A DNA stretch of 64,000 nucleotides, from assembly GCA_016716835.1 (NCBI GenBank), contig JADJUW010000001.1, positions 434,001 through 498,000 of the forward strand. Direction: 5' to 3'. A program made the translations under genes and the position numbers. The notes beneath the pieces were generated by a model. It made no database searches, was not told where the DNA came from, and saw nothing but the letters and a program-made list of their open reading frames with translations. Positions 36,964 through 46,386 of the stretch are shown here, in pieces. The DNA is from Myxococcales bacterium (lineage in GTDB: Bacteria > Myxococcota_A > Polyangia > Haliangiales > Haliangiaceae). Every line of letters starts with the position of its first letter. Position 1 is the stretch's first letter.

Positions 36964-38835
36964 CTAGGCCGTCCTCGCCGCTAGGCGATCGCTCGCCGCG
37001 GTCAGCACGTCGAGCGCCGCCTGGACGCGATTAAATGGCGGCATAATGTAAACGCCGGCGACGCGATGCTTCATCGCGGCCAGCGTCTCTTGCGCGATCT
37101 TGACGCCTTCGCTGCGCGAGGCGGGGCCCGTGCCCGCGAGTTCCATGCGGCGTCGGATTTCCTGCGGAATTGACATGCCGGGCACTTCGTTGTGGAGAAA
37201 CTCCGCGTTGCGATGCGATGCCAGCGGCAGCACGCCAAGCATGACCGGGATGTTCCAGCCTTGCACGTCGTCTAAGAAGCGCTCCATGGTGCGCGGATCG
37301 TAGACGGGCTGGGTCATAATGAGCTCAGCGCCGGCCTCAACTTTTTCGGCAAGGCGACGCAGCTCGCGGTCATAATCAATGGCGCCCGGCTCGGCGCCCG
37401 TCGCCATAACATACGAGGTCTGACCGTCGAACGGCTTGCCGCCCGGATCGATGCCGGCGTTGAGGTTCCGCACCATGCGCAAGAGGCCAATCGAGTCTAG
37501 GTCGTAGACGGGCGTGGCGAACGGGAAGTCGCCCAGCTTGGGTGGATCGCCGGTGACGATCACCAAGTTGCGAATGCCTAGCGCGTGGGCGCCGAGCAAG
37601 TGCCCGGTGAGCCCGAGCAAATTGCGATCGCGACAACACACATGCAAAATGGGCTCGATGCCTGTAGTCCGCGCCAACTCCGCGCAGACGGCGAGATTCG
37701 ACATGCGCGCCGAGGCGCGAGGGCCGTCGGCGATGTTGATGATATCGACGCCGCCCGCGAGGAGCGCGGTTACTTGCGCCGTGGTCTGGGTGAGGTCGGT
37801 GCCGGTGGGCGCGGTGATTTCGACCGAGGCGACAAATTCGCCGCGCGCGAGGCGGCCACCCAGCGTGCTGCGCTCGGCCATTGGCATGGTCGGCTTGGTG
37901 GCGGGTGGCTTGCTGACCAGTTCGATCGCCGGCGACGACTCGCGCGCGATGAGATCGTCGCTGCTGCGCATCATGCGCACGGCACCGGCCATGGTGCGAA
38001 TGTGTGCCGGCGTGGTGCCGCAACAGCCGCCGACGATGCTGATGCCGCTCTTGAGCATGCGGCGGGCAAAGACGCCAAAGTGCTCGGGATTGGCGACGTA
38101 GAGCGTGCGCCCCTCGATGTTGGCGGGCAGGCCGGCGTTGGGGCGGATGATCACGGGCTTGCCGCGTCCGGTCATCGCGACGCCGACGCCATAGAGTTCA
38201 CCGGGACCGACGATGCAGTTGGCGCCGACGACATCGGCGCCGGCGGCAATCAGGCGGTCGGCAACTTCGGCGGGGGAGAGCTCGCCTTCGGCCAGGCCGA
38301 GGTGATTAAACGTGAGATGCGCGATGACCGGCACTTTCGGGCCGCGTTCGCGCGCGACCTCGATCGCCGTCTCGAGCTCGAGAATGGAGCCAAAGGTTTC
38401 GAGGTTGATCGCGTCGACGCCGGCGACGACGAGGGTGTCAATTTGCTCGGCGAGGGCAAAGCGCGCCAGCTTGCGTTCGCTGGCGCTGGCGATGCCAAAG
38501 CGCACGCCGGTGGGGCCAACCGCGCCGACGACGTAGGCGCGGTCGGACGCGGCTTGGCGGGCGAGCGCAACGGCTTGGCGATTGATCTCGGCGGTCTTTT
38601 CGACCAAGCCGTGCTTGGCCAACGCGATGCGATTGGCGCCAAAGGTGTTGGTCTCGATCGCGTCCGCGCCCGCCTGCACATAGTCGCGGTGCACGCCGAC
38701 GATGACGTCGGGTTGGGTAAGCGTGAGCTCCTCGTAGCTGCGGGTGTGGAGAAAGCCGCGATCGTAGAGGAGCGAACCCATGGCGCCGTCAAACAAAAGC
38801 GGGCCGCGAGCCAGGGCTGCGAGGAAGGGCTGCAC
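36964..38835 (-). CDS. Homocysteine S-methyltransferase / methylenetetrahydrofolate reductase fusion
   Basis: 623 residues from GTG 38835. The N-terminal half (about 1-290) is a homocysteine methyltransferase with DGAMGSLLYDRG, ETNTFGANR and the zinc-binding ANCIVGPG and GGCCGTTP cysteines. The C-terminal half (about 330-620) is MetF-like: SVEITAPTGTD, GDPPKLGDFPFATPVYDLDS (family loop), MTQPVYDP and VMLGVLPLAS. The architecture matches YitJ-type bifunctional proteins. It could make 5-methyl-THF and methylate homocysteine to methionine. No metH is in view. It leads an operon with the M19 peptidase and pseudopilin-like gene. Confidence 0.93.
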   Translation of the reverse strand: MQPFLAALARGPLLFDGAMGSLLYDRGFLHTRSYEELTLTQPDVIVGVHRDYVQAGADAIETNTFGANRIALAKHGLVEKTAEINRQAVALARQAASDRAYVVGAVGPTGVRFGIASASERKLARFALAEQIDTLVVAGVDAINLETFGSILELETAIEVARERGPKVPVIAHLTFNHLGLAEGELSPAEVADRLIAAGADVVGANCIVGPGELYGVGVAMTGRGKPVIIRPNAGLPANIEGRTLYVANPEHFGVFARRMLKSGISIVGGCCGTTPAHIRTMAGAVRMMRSSDDLIARESSPAIELVSKPPATKPTMPMAERSTLGGRLARGEFVASVEITAPTGTDLTQTTAQVTALLAGGVDIINIADGPRASARMSNLAVCAELARTTGIEPILHVCCRDRNLLGLTGHLLGAHALGIRNLVIVTGDPPKLGDFPFATPVYDLDSIGLLRMVRNLNAGIDPGGKPFDGQTSYVMATGAEPGAIDYDRELRRLAEKVEAGAELIMTQPVYDPRTMERFLDDVQGWNIPVMLGVLPLASHRNAEFLHNEVPGMSIPQEIRRRMELAGTGPASRSEGVKIAQETLAAMKHRVAGVYIMPPFNRVQAALDVLTAASDRLAARTA

Positions 38836-38884
38836 GGCGGAACTATACCCCAGCTCGGCCTAAGCGGTGTGGTAGGCTTTAGCA

Positions 38885-39697
38885 ATGATGCGTCGCCTAG
38901 CGCTTGGGATCGCCGCCGCGAGCAGCTGGCCTTTTTTGCTGGCGGCCGGCACCCCGGCCAACCCGTTTAAAAAGCCAGCCGCGCCCGCGCCGGTGCCCGT
39001 GGTGGCACCCGCCGTCACGCCTTCGGTGGCATCGTCCACCGCCAGCGCCGAGACCATCAAGGCCTTGCTCGCCACCGCGCGCAAGGCGAAAGGCGCCAAG
39101 GCTGCCCCTGCGTGGCAGGCCGTGCTTCGCGCCGACGAACATCATAGCGAGGCCTTGTTTGCCCTGGCGGTGCTCGATATGGCCGGCAAACGGCCCGCCG
39201 AGGCGATGGCGCGGCTAACGCTGTTGAGCAAGCAGGCGCGAGACGACGCGCAGGAGTTTTTGATCGAGGCCAGGCGGCATGCGGCGTTTGAGGCGGTTCG
39301 CGCGCAGGCGTCCTTTCGCGACCTCGTTGGCCTAGGCCGCGCACCCACGACGGACTATGAAATGCTAATGGGCCATGGCGGCCAGTGGGAGCAGGGCGGC
39401 ACCGCGTGCGATCGCGCCGAGGTGGCGTTGCAACTGCGGCAGACGCGCGCCTTTGCCTTGCGCGTGACGACGCGCTGCGACGGCGAGGTGTCGACCATGA
39501 AATTTCGCGGCACGTGGAAGCTTGAGGCGGCGACTCCTGGCGGCGTGCAGCTGCAATTTGGCAAGCCGGGCAAGGGCGACAGCAAGGCCGCCAGCGAGCA
39601 TGCGGGCTGCGCGCTGGCGCCGGTGGCCGATGAGTTTTCGCTGACGTGCGCCATTGATGAGGACTTGACGCTGACGCTGTTGCCGGCGCGGCGTTAA
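38885..39697 (+). CDS. Secreted protein of unknown function, TPR-like N-terminal part
   Basis: 270 residues. A signal peptide (RRLALGIAAASSWPFLLAAG) is followed by a Pro/Ala-rich linker. Then comes a short helical part that looks like a single TPR unit (EALFALAVLDMAGKRPAEAMA), and a C-terminal beta-rich domain with four cysteines. There is no enzyme motif. It ends 4 bp into the convergent glycosyltransferase gene. Starts at 38885 and 38888 are equally likely. Function not assigned. Confidence 0.6.
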   Translation: MMRRLALGIAAASSWPFLLAAGTPANPFKKPAAPAPVPVVAPAVTPSVASSTASAETIKALLATARKAKGAKAAPAWQAVLRADEHHSEALFALAVLDMAGKRPAEAMARLTLLSKQARDDAQEFLIEARRHAAFEAVRAQASFRDLVGLGRAPTTDYEMLMGHGGQWEQGGTACDRAEVALQLRQTRAFALRVTTRCDGEVSTMKFRGTWKLEAATPGGVQLQFGKPGKGDSKAASEHAGCALAPVADEFSLTCAIDEDLTLTLLPARR

Positions 39698-40448
39698 GTC
39701 ACCGCATGCGCGAGGCGATAGCGGTCGGCGGCGAAGTTGCGCTTGATTTGGATGAGCTCCTTGATGGCGCGATAGCCGTCGCGCAGCGGCGACACGCGCG
39801 AGCGCGGATCGTCGGCCCAGCGCACGCCGACCTCGGCGATGGCGTACTGGCGCATGCGGGCGAGCGCCAAGATCTCAAGGTCAAACGACCAGCGGTTGAT
39901 GCGGCCGCGTGAGAAAAGGTCGATGGCGGCGCGCGCCGAGAAAGCCTTGAAGCCACATTGCGTGTCGCGGATGCCTGGCACCAGCGTCCACCGCACGACC
40001 AAGTTTGACAGCTCGCTCCACATGACGCGATAGCGCGGCGGAGGGTTGTCGACCTGCGCCCCGTGGGCGCGGCGCGAACCGATGGCGAGGTCGGCGTCGC
40101 CGGCGAGCACGGGGCCAACGATCTTGGGCAGCTCGGTGGCCGCGATGGCGCCGTCGGCGTCGTACATCACGCGCACGGCGCCGCGCGCGGCGAGCATGCC
40201 GACCCGCACGGCGTTGCCCCTTGCCGCGGTTGGGGCTGGCGTCGAGGTAGCGCAGGTGCGGCAGGTCGCGGCCCGCCAGCTCGACGACCTCGCGCGTGCG
40301 GTCGATTGAGCCGTCGTCGACAACGAGCAGCTCATAGGCCAGGCCGCCGTCGTCGAGGTAGGGCCGCGAGCGCGCGCAGCGTCGGCACGACGCGATGTTC
40401 TTCATTGTAGGCGGGCACGATGATGGATAGGTCAAGTTCAGGCTTCAT
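39694..40448 (-). pseudogene. GT2 glycosyltransferase (dolichyl-P-glucose synthase-like), two frameshifts
   Basis: From ATG 40448 the protein reads LSIIVPAYNEEHRVVPTLRAL, a standard GT2 start, then breaks near 40364-40372. Another frame continues PYLDDGGLAYELLVVDDGSIDRT...NRGKG and breaks at a C4 run on the plus strand (40217-40220). The third frame goes on NAVRVGMLAARGAVRVMYDADGAI (the catalytic DxD-like site), DTQCGFKAFS and WSFDLEILALA to the end. Removing one base at each break gives one intact protein of about 250 residues. Such enzymes load sugar onto polyprenyl phosphate. The start overlaps gtrA by 4 bp. The paired single-base insertions look like consensus errors. Confidence 0.75.
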
Positions 40449-40855
40449 ATTGATTCCGCTCCTTTGGCGTTTGGCGCAAACACCTGCGCCTGCATGGGAT
40501 AGGTCCAGATGGCAAAGATGACGACCGCGGCGATGGCCTTGGCCGCGAGGTAGGCGACGTGCAGCAGGCCGGCGAGCACATGCACGGTGGTTGCGACCAT
40601 GAGCATGGTGCCGAGCACGATCAAGGCGAAGCGGGCGAGCTGGTCGGCGCGTAGCGGCGAGACGTCGCCGAACGCCCAATACCGATTGAGCGCAAAACAC
40701 AGCACGGCGCCCACCAGCGAGGCGCACGCCGCGGCGATGCCGTAGCCAAGCCGCATGATCTCGACCAAGCACGCCATCGCCGTAAAGTCGACGACGGTGC
40801 CGGCGACGCCGCTGGCGGCGCTGCGTAGCATTTGGTGGCGTGGTTCGCTACGCAT
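40445..40855 (-). CDS. GtrA-family membrane protein
   Basis: 136 residues from ATG 40855 (a TTG at 40906 would add 17). Four hydrophobic segments fit the GtrA fold, with AASGVAGTVVDFTAMACLVE at the start, VLCFALNRYWAFGD in the middle (the conserved NRxWxF motif) and FAIWTYPMQAQVF at the end. GtrA proteins are thought to move or position polyprenyl-linked sugars and usually sit beside a GT2 glucosyltransferase, as here with a 4-bp overlap. The pair probably adds or flips a sugar for a surface polysaccharide. Confidence 0.85.
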   Translation of the reverse strand: MRSEPRHQMLRSAASGVAGTVVDFTAMACLVEIMRLGYGIAAACASLVGAVLCFALNRYWAFGDVSPLRADQLARFALIVLGTMLMVATTVHVLAGLLHVAYLAAKAIAAVVIFAIWTYPMQAQVFAPNAKGAESI

Positions 40856-41046
40856 CTGCGGCTGGTCAAAGAGCAACCTGCGTGCCAAGACGCCCAAGGG
40901 CGGCAAATCCAGGCATTTGGCGGGCGCAGGCGGCGCCTAATGACAGCTTTAGGTGAGCGGCGCGGCAGGTCTTGCGCAGCGGCGTTAAGAAGCTGACACA
41001 GCGGGCCGGCGTGTGACCTCGCGCGAAAATTGGTCTATGATTGCGC

Positions 41047-41817
41047 ATGGCTCAGGTAGATCTGCGCAAGCTCAAGGATGACGCCGCCGAAGCGGTGGAC
41101 CGCGGTAAATTCAAAAAGGCGCTGCAGTGCTATGAGCAGCTCGAACAGCACGACGCCAGCGATGGCAATTGGTCGCGCCGCGCCGCCGAGATGTGGCGCA
41201 AACTGGACGACCGCGAGCAGGCGCTTGCCGCGTATTTGCGCGCGGTCGAAACATACGTGCGCGCTGGGTTTTTGATCCAGGCCGTGGCGATGTGCAAGAT
41301 GGCGTTGCAGCTACACCCGGCTCATCCGGTGGTGATGGCGCGCTTGGCGACGTTGCAACAAGGAGTGGCGGTTACGCCCATGCTGGCCAGCCCGGCCACC
41401 CCCAACCCGGGCATCACGGCTCGCGGCGCGGCGGACGTGCCCGCGGCGTCTTCGCGTGGCGGATTGGACATGTCGCTGGAGCTGCCGCCCGACGATGGCG
41501 AGTTTGTCATTGAGCGCTCGGCGACCGCGGGCACGTCGATCGACAAGGTCGAGCTGGCGCGCGCGGTGCCTGGGGCGCATGCCGTTGCGGCGGGTGGTCG
41601 CGCGGGCTTTATCGAACTAGATCTCGACGATGTAGAGGTCGAGGAACTCGATGACTCGGCGCTGACGCCAAGCGAACCGCCACAGGGTGGCGTCGCCGTG
41701 GCGCCACCGGTCGTTGCCGCCGTGGACCCCGCCGCCGCCGCGCTGCGCGCCGTGCGCGAACGTGGTAGCCACGGCGCCGACGCAGCTGCTAGCGATGTCG
41801 CGCCAACTCATCCATGA
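41047..41817 (+). CDS. TPR-containing N-terminal part of a cyclic-nucleotide-binding protein
   Basis: 256 residues from ATG 41047. The first 110 residues are TPR helices (ALQCYEQLEQHDASDGNW, RAAEMWRKLDDREQALAAYLRAV, AVAMCKMALQLHPAHP). A Pro/Ala and acidic linker (FIELDLDDVEVEELDD) follows. The frame ends within the downstream cNMP-binding ORF. The architecture TPR + linker + cyclic-nucleotide-binding domain is known in myxobacteria, so this and the next ORF were probably one gene with one extra base between 41666 and 41817. No signal peptide; cytoplasmic. Confidence 0.65.
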   Translation: MAQVDLRKLKDDAAEAVDRGKFKKALQCYEQLEQHDASDGNWSRRAAEMWRKLDDREQALAAYLRAVETYVRAGFLIQAVAMCKMALQLHPAHPVVMARLATLQQGVAVTPMLASPATPNPGITARGAADVPAASSRGGLDMSLELPPDDGEFVIERSATAGTSIDKVELARAVPGAHAVAAGGRAGFIELDLDDVEVEELDDSALTPSEPPQGGVAVAPPVVAAVDPAAAALRAVRERGSHGADAAASDVAPTHP

Positions 41818-42295
41818 GTTGGTAAACGCCGAGCCCGCGGTGTGGCCGGTGCTGCTGCGCTTTCTCCGCACGCGCTTGCTCGATCGCTTGCTGGCGACCA
41901 GCCCGCTGTTTCAGCAGTTTGACCGCGGCGAGCGCGACGAACTCATTCGTAAGTTTCGCTTTTTGGAAGTGGCGGCCGGTACGCCATTGGTGGCGCAGGG
42001 CGCGCCGACCCCTGGCCTTTTCTTGCTCATGGCCGGTCATGCCGAGGTGGCGCGCGATGGCGCGCGCGTCGCCGTGCTTGGCCCTGGCGACCTGTTTGGC
42101 GAGATGAGCCTGCTGGGGGGCGACGTCGCCGGTGCGGCGGTCACCGCGCACAGCAAGTGCCTGCTGCTGCTCTTGCCCGTCGCCGATTTTCGCAGGCTGA
42201 CGATGACACATCCGCAGGTGGTCGCGTTTTTGTCAGAACTGGCCGACCAGCGCGTCCAGGGCGCCAGCGACGTCGGCCACGTCGAGCTGCTTTAG
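41795..42295 (+). CDS. Cyclic-nucleotide-binding domain (C-terminal part of the TPR protein)
   Basis: 166 residues from ATG 41795, although the frame is open from about 41666. It starts with a helical segment (SRQLIHELVNAEPAVWPVLLRFL) that naturally follows the TPR linker. The cNMP-binding beta-barrel then includes FDRGERDELIRKFRFLEVAAG, PLVAQGAPTPGLFLLMAGH and the PBC-like LGPGDLFGEMSLLGGDVAGAAVTA. The usual Arg of the phosphate-binding RxA pair is replaced by GAA (DVAGAAVTA), so nucleotide binding may be weak. There is no DNA-binding helix-turn-helix, so it is not a Crp regulator. See the frameshift finding for the join. Confidence 0.7.
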   Translation: MSRQLIHELVNAEPAVWPVLLRFLRTRLLDRLLATSPLFQQFDRGERDELIRKFRFLEVAAGTPLVAQGAPTPGLFLLMAGHAEVARDGARVAVLGPGDLFGEMSLLGGDVAGAAVTAHSKCLLLLLPVADFRRLTMTHPQVVAFLSELADQRVQGASDVGHVELL

Positions 42296-42306
42296 CGAAG
42301 CATTGG

Positions 42307-43695
42307 CTAGCCGCCCAGCGGCTCAAAGCGCGCTTGGAAAAATCGCAAGTACTTTGGCTCGTACGTCATCTTCAGGCCGTTAATTGTCTGGCGGCGTTCC
42401 CACACCGCCGCAGTTGATTCGGCCACTACGTCCATGTGTGCCTGGGTGTAGACGCGGCGGGGCAGGGTAAAACGCACCAGCTCAAGCTCGGGCGTGTGAT
42501 TGCGGCCATCGGCGCCGCGCCCCGCCGAGACGATGCCGCGCTCCATGGTCCGCACGCCGGAGTCGAGATAAATCTCCGCGGCCAGCGCCTGCGCCGGAAA
42601 CGCCTCCTGGGGCACGTGTGGCAAGAAGCGCTTGGCATCGACGAAGATGCCGTGGCCGCCGATGGGCCACACGATGGGGATGCCGTAGGCTGCCATCTGC
42701 TTGCCGAGATACTCAACCTGGCCGACGCGCGCGTGCATGTGCGCATCGCTGACGCTTTCCTTGATGCCGATCGCCATCGCCTCCATGTCGCGGCCCGCGA
42801 GGCCACCATAGGTGTGCAGGCCCTCGTAGACCACGACTAGATTGCGCGCCTCTTCGAAAACGTCCCAGTCGTTCACCGCGAGGAAGCCGCCAATGTTGAC
42901 GAGCGCATCTTTTTTGGCGCTCATGGTGGCGCCGTCGGTCAGCGAGCACGTCTCGAGCACGATCTCGCGAATGGACTTGTCCCTGTAGCCAGGCTCGCGC
43001 TGCTGGACAAAATAGGCGTTCTCCGCCACCCGCGTCATATCGTGGATGATGCGGAGGCCGTGCGCCTGCGTATACGCGCGCAGCTCGCGCAGATTGGCCA
43101 TGCTGACCGGCTGCCCGCCCGCCATGTTGACCGTGGTCGCGATGCTGACATAGGGGATTTTCCCCGCGCCGTGCTGCTTCACCAGCGCGTCGAGCTTGCC
43201 GAGGTCGACATTTCCCTTAAACGGATGCTCGCTAAGCGGATCGTGCGCCTCGTCGATGATGATGTCGGCGAACGTGCCGCCCGCGAGCTCTTGGTGCAGC
43301 CGCGTCGTGGTGAAATACATGTTGCCCGGCACAATGTCGCCAGGCTTGATCAGCACCTTTGATAAAATATTTTCGGCGCCGCGGCCTTGGTGCGTCGGGA
43401 CTAAGTACTTGTAGCCGTAATACGCCCGCACCGTTTCCTCGAGGTGGTAGTAGTTGCGGCTGCCCGCATAGGCCTCGTCGCCGCGCATCAGCCCGGCCCA
43501 CTGTTCATCGCTCATGGCCGCGGTGCCGCTGTCGGTCAGCAGATCGATATAGACGTCTTGCGAGCGCAGTAAAAAGGTGTTTAGCCCGGCCTCTTGCAGG
43601 GCGGCGGCGCGTTGCTTGCGCGTGCTCATGTGGAGCAGCTCGACCATTTTGATCTTGTAAGGTTCGGCCCACGAACGCCGGCTTGGTGGTTGCAT
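42307..43695 (-). CDS. tpl: Tyrosine phenol-lyase (beta-tyrosinase)
   Basis: 462 residues from ATG 43695; ATG 43707 is also possible and the long upstream frame is noise. PLP enzyme splitting L-tyrosine into phenol, pyruvate and ammonia. Diagnostic segments: YYGYKYLVPTHQGRGAEN, NMYFTTTRLHQE (Thr of the TPL site), MSAKKDALVNIGGF with the PLP lysine at about 262, and GVRTMERGIVSAGRG. Arg 386 in MERG matches Arg381 of Citrobacter TPL, which binds the phenol hydroxyl; in tryptophanases this position is a small aliphatic residue. The length is close to the usual 456. It lies 3.4 kb from a tryptophanase paralogue. Confidence 0.92.
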   Translation of the reverse strand: MQPPSRRSWAEPYKIKMVELLHMSTRKQRAAALQEAGLNTFLLRSQDVYIDLLTDSGTAAMSDEQWAGLMRGDEAYAGSRNYYHLEETVRAYYGYKYLVPTHQGRGAENILSKVLIKPGDIVPGNMYFTTTRLHQELAGGTFADIIIDEAHDPLSEHPFKGNVDLGKLDALVKQHGAGKIPYVSIATTVNMAGGQPVSMANLRELRAYTQAHGLRIIHDMTRVAENAYFVQQREPGYRDKSIREIVLETCSLTDGATMSAKKDALVNIGGFLAVNDWDVFEEARNLVVVYEGLHTYGGLAGRDMEAMAIGIKESVSDAHMHARVGQVEYLGKQMAAYGIPIVWPIGGHGIFVDAKRFLPHVPQEAFPAQALAAEIYLDSGVRTMERGIVSAGRGADGRNHTPELELVRFTLPRRVYTQAHMDVVAESTAAVWERRQTINGLKMTYEPKYLRFFQARFEPLGG

Positions 43696-43815
43696 GGGGC
43701 GCACCATATCGCCCGTGCGAGCGAGGCGCCATGGGGCGATGAGCTTCGCGGAGGCGCATGCTGCGGTGGAGTGTCGCATTTGAACTTGCGCCGACGATCG
43801 GTGATCATCGGCGCC

Positions 43816-45343
43816 ATGTACGACGTCGCGATCATCGGCTCGGGATACGGTGGCGCGGTGATAGCGGCGCGCTTGGCGGGGCGCGCGCGGGTGCTCCTTG
43901 TGGAACGCGGCCGGCGCTAGCGATCGGGCGAGTTTCCCTCGACGCTCGCGGGGGTGGGGCGTGCGCGGCAGCACGCCGGCAACCCGCTGGGCCTGTGGGG
44001 CATGCGCTTTGGCGACGGCGCGGGCAATGCGTTCGCCAGCGGCTATGGCGGCGCGAGCCTGGTGAATTACGGCATCACCAGCGCGCCCGACGACGACGCC
44101 TTTGCGCGTTGGCCCGAGCCAGTGGCAACTTGGCGGCCGTATCTGGCGCGCGCCCTTGAGGTCTTGCAACCCGCCGCCAACCCGCGTGGCGGCGAGCTAG
44201 CCGACCGCGCGTTTCTCGACCGCGTCGAGCCGGGGCGCCGCGTCGAGCTGCGCAACACCATCGATTGGTCGCACTGCACCTCGTGTGGCCATTGCTGCCC
44301 TGGGTGCAACCAAGACGCCAAGCGATCACTCGACAAGACCTATTTGGCGATGGCCGAGGCGGCCGGCGTCGAGCTGGCGTTGCAGCGCACGTGCGTCGAG
44401 GTCTTGGCGCATGCCGAGCGTGACGGTCCGTGGCAGCTCACCTTGCAAGACACCGCCACCGGCGCCTATGAGGCCTTGCAGGCGCGTCACGTCGTGCTCG
44501 CGGCGGGGACGTTTGGCACCCTGGATTTGCTGCATCGCCTGCGCGGGACCTTGCCGCTGAGCCCGGTGTTTGGCACGCGCATGAGCATGAATGGCGATGG
44601 CGTGGCGTTTCTCTACAATACTTCGCTGCGGACGTCGACCGAGCACGGCGCGCCCATCTCGGCCGCGGTGCGGCTGCCATTTGTCGACGCGCAGCAGCAG
44701 CGACGCACCCTGACGGTGATGAGTGGGCGCGTGCCGGCGTCGCTCACGCCGTGGCTGGCGCCAACGCTGGCGGCGATGGCGCAGTGGTTGCCAAGTTTGC
44801 CGCCGCCATCGCCACACCGACGCGACGAGGCGGCGCCCGTGATCGCGCGCGGCGAGCTGTTGCGTCGGCGCGCGCGCGACTTGCGCGGCGCGTTCGCCGA
44901 CGGCGCGCTGGCGCATTCCTTTATGTTCAAGCTCGATGCGCAAGACTCGGCACAGGGCCACGCCACCTTTGATCGAGAGGGGCGTGCCGCGCTGTCGTGG
45001 CCTGATTACGCGCGCGATCCGATCATGGTCTTTGCGGCGCAGCGGGTTGCACGCTTGGGCGGCAGTTGTCGGCGGGCGCATTATTACCGAAGTCGGCACG
45101 TGGCCGCTGATGCCTGGCATGGGTGTCCATCCACTCGGCGGATGTCGCATGGGAAAGTCGCTCGAAGATGGCGTGGTCGATTCGTATGGGCGCGTGTTTC
45201 ATCCGCGCGGCGGCCACTATCGCGGCCTGCGCATCGTCGACGCCAGCATCGTGCCCGACGCCGTCGGCGTGCCAACCAGCCTGACGATAGCCGCGGTCGC
45301 GGAGCGCGCCGCCGAGCAACTGCTACGCGAGCTTGCGGCGTAG
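43816..45343 (+). pseudogene. GMC-family FAD oxidoreductase, interrupted by TAG and a frameshift
   Basis: From ATG 43816 the protein reads YDVAIIGSGYGGAVIAARLAG, the FAD-binding Rossmann start. An in-frame TAG at 43918-43920 interrupts LLVERGRR*RSGEFPS where relatives usually carry a Trp (TGG). The same frame resumes (NYGITSAPDDDAFARWP, a ferredoxin-like CTSCGHCCPGCNQDAKRS, LAAGTFGTLDLLHRL), then shifts at a G3 run at 45057-45059. The next frame ends with GVHPLGGCRMG and VDASIVPDAVGVPTSLTIAAVAER, the GMC C-terminal signature with the catalytic His. The family includes cholesterol oxidase-like enzymes. If both changes are real the gene is dead; if errors, it is a normal 508-residue protein. 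Confidence 0.75.
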
Positions 45344-46386
45344 CCACGGCGGCAGCCGTGCCTGCCACGCGGGCGCAGGCTCTGGCACCGCGCCGCGCAG
45401 CGTGTGCCAGAAGAGGGCGCGCCGCACCCGGCCGTGCTGGAGATCCTGCGCCATGCAGGCATAGGCCTTGCCAGTATAGACGGCATCAAGCGCGATGCCA
45501 TGCGCAGCCAGCGCGCTGCACGCCGCCAAGGATCCCGGGGTCGGGTGCCCATATCCACGGCCAACAAACCCTCGCCGAATCATCGGCGGCGGTGGACACC
45601 ACGGCGTCGGCACGAGGCCCCATCGGTGCATGGCGGCAAAGAAGCTGCGATATTGATGTTGTAGCGCGGCCCGGGTCGCCAGCGCGCGCTCGACGACCGC
45701 CACCGCATGCACCGGCGTCTGCACGCCGGCGAGAAAGGAGGCCGGCCGCGATGCCAAGCGCGGTACCGCCGGTGCCAAGCGGGACAGATCGCGTCGAGCG
45801 GCGCTGACGGCAGCGTCGCCAGCTGCGCTGCCAATTCGAGGCCAGCGAGCACGCAGCCGAGCGTGCCCGCCGCGTCCGAGGCACCGAGGGCGACGACGGG
45901 CACGGTGCCGGCATCGGCGCCAGCCGCCGCGCGCAGCAGGTATGGCGCGCGTAAGGCGAGCGTCGCGCGCGTCCGATAAAACGTCGCGGCGTCGGCGAGC
46001 GAGACCGTCGCCGCGAGATTTTCGACGATGCCCGGCGAGCGCGGCTCGTCGAACAGGTGGACGTGCAGGCGCTTGCCACAAGCGCGCGCGGCCTGCGCCA
46101 AGGCCAGCAGATGCCCCGAGCCAATCGCGCCCGCGCTCTGCCACGCCGCCGCCTGCAAATACCGCGGCTGCGCGAGCAAGAAATCGAGCTTGCGGATCTT
46201 GCTGCTGCCGCCCATCGTTGCCAGCTGGTCGTCGCGCTTGATGCCGATCCACGTGGCGCCGAGGCGCGCCGCGACGTCGGGCAGCGGCGTGATGGCGGTC
46301 GGCGCGGTGACCCAGCCATGCGACGGCAGCGCGGCGAGGCGCGCGCGCAGGTGCGCGGCAAACAGCTCGGTGCGCGAATGGGGCAC
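45323..46386 (-). pseudogene. D-cysteine desulfhydrase / ACC-deaminase-like PLP enzyme, two frameshifts
   Basis: From GTG 46386 the frame gives ITPLPDVAARLGATWIGIKRDD and SSKIRKLDFLLAQ, where the Lys is the PLP site of this fold II family. It shifts at a G3 run (plus strand 45781-45783) into PLGTGGTALGIAAGLL, the glycine loop binding PLP phosphate. It shifts again at an A3 run (45734-45736) into AGVQTPVHAVAVVE and ends GRGYGHPTPGS...LDAVYTGKAYA...LFWHT, the diagnostic C-terminus. Removing one base at each run gives one intact protein of about 350 residues. Such enzymes remove sulfide or ammonia from D-cysteine or ACC, or act on related amino acids. The end overlaps the GMC gene tail by 21 bp. 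Confidence 0.75.

Noticed and set aside
37585..38970. Long plus-strand ORF (461 aa) opposite the methyltransferase/MTHFR gene
   Set aside because: It is the GC-rich shadow of the real gene; composition is Gly/Arg/Asp-biased with no motifs.
43918..43920. TAG read through as pyrrolysine or another recoded residue
   Set aside because: No pyl genes or recoding signal in view, and a Trp codon one base away fits better.
44326..45150. Minus-strand ORF (274 aa) opposite the GMC gene
   Set aside because: Antisense to clear GMC motifs; biased Arg/Gln composition.
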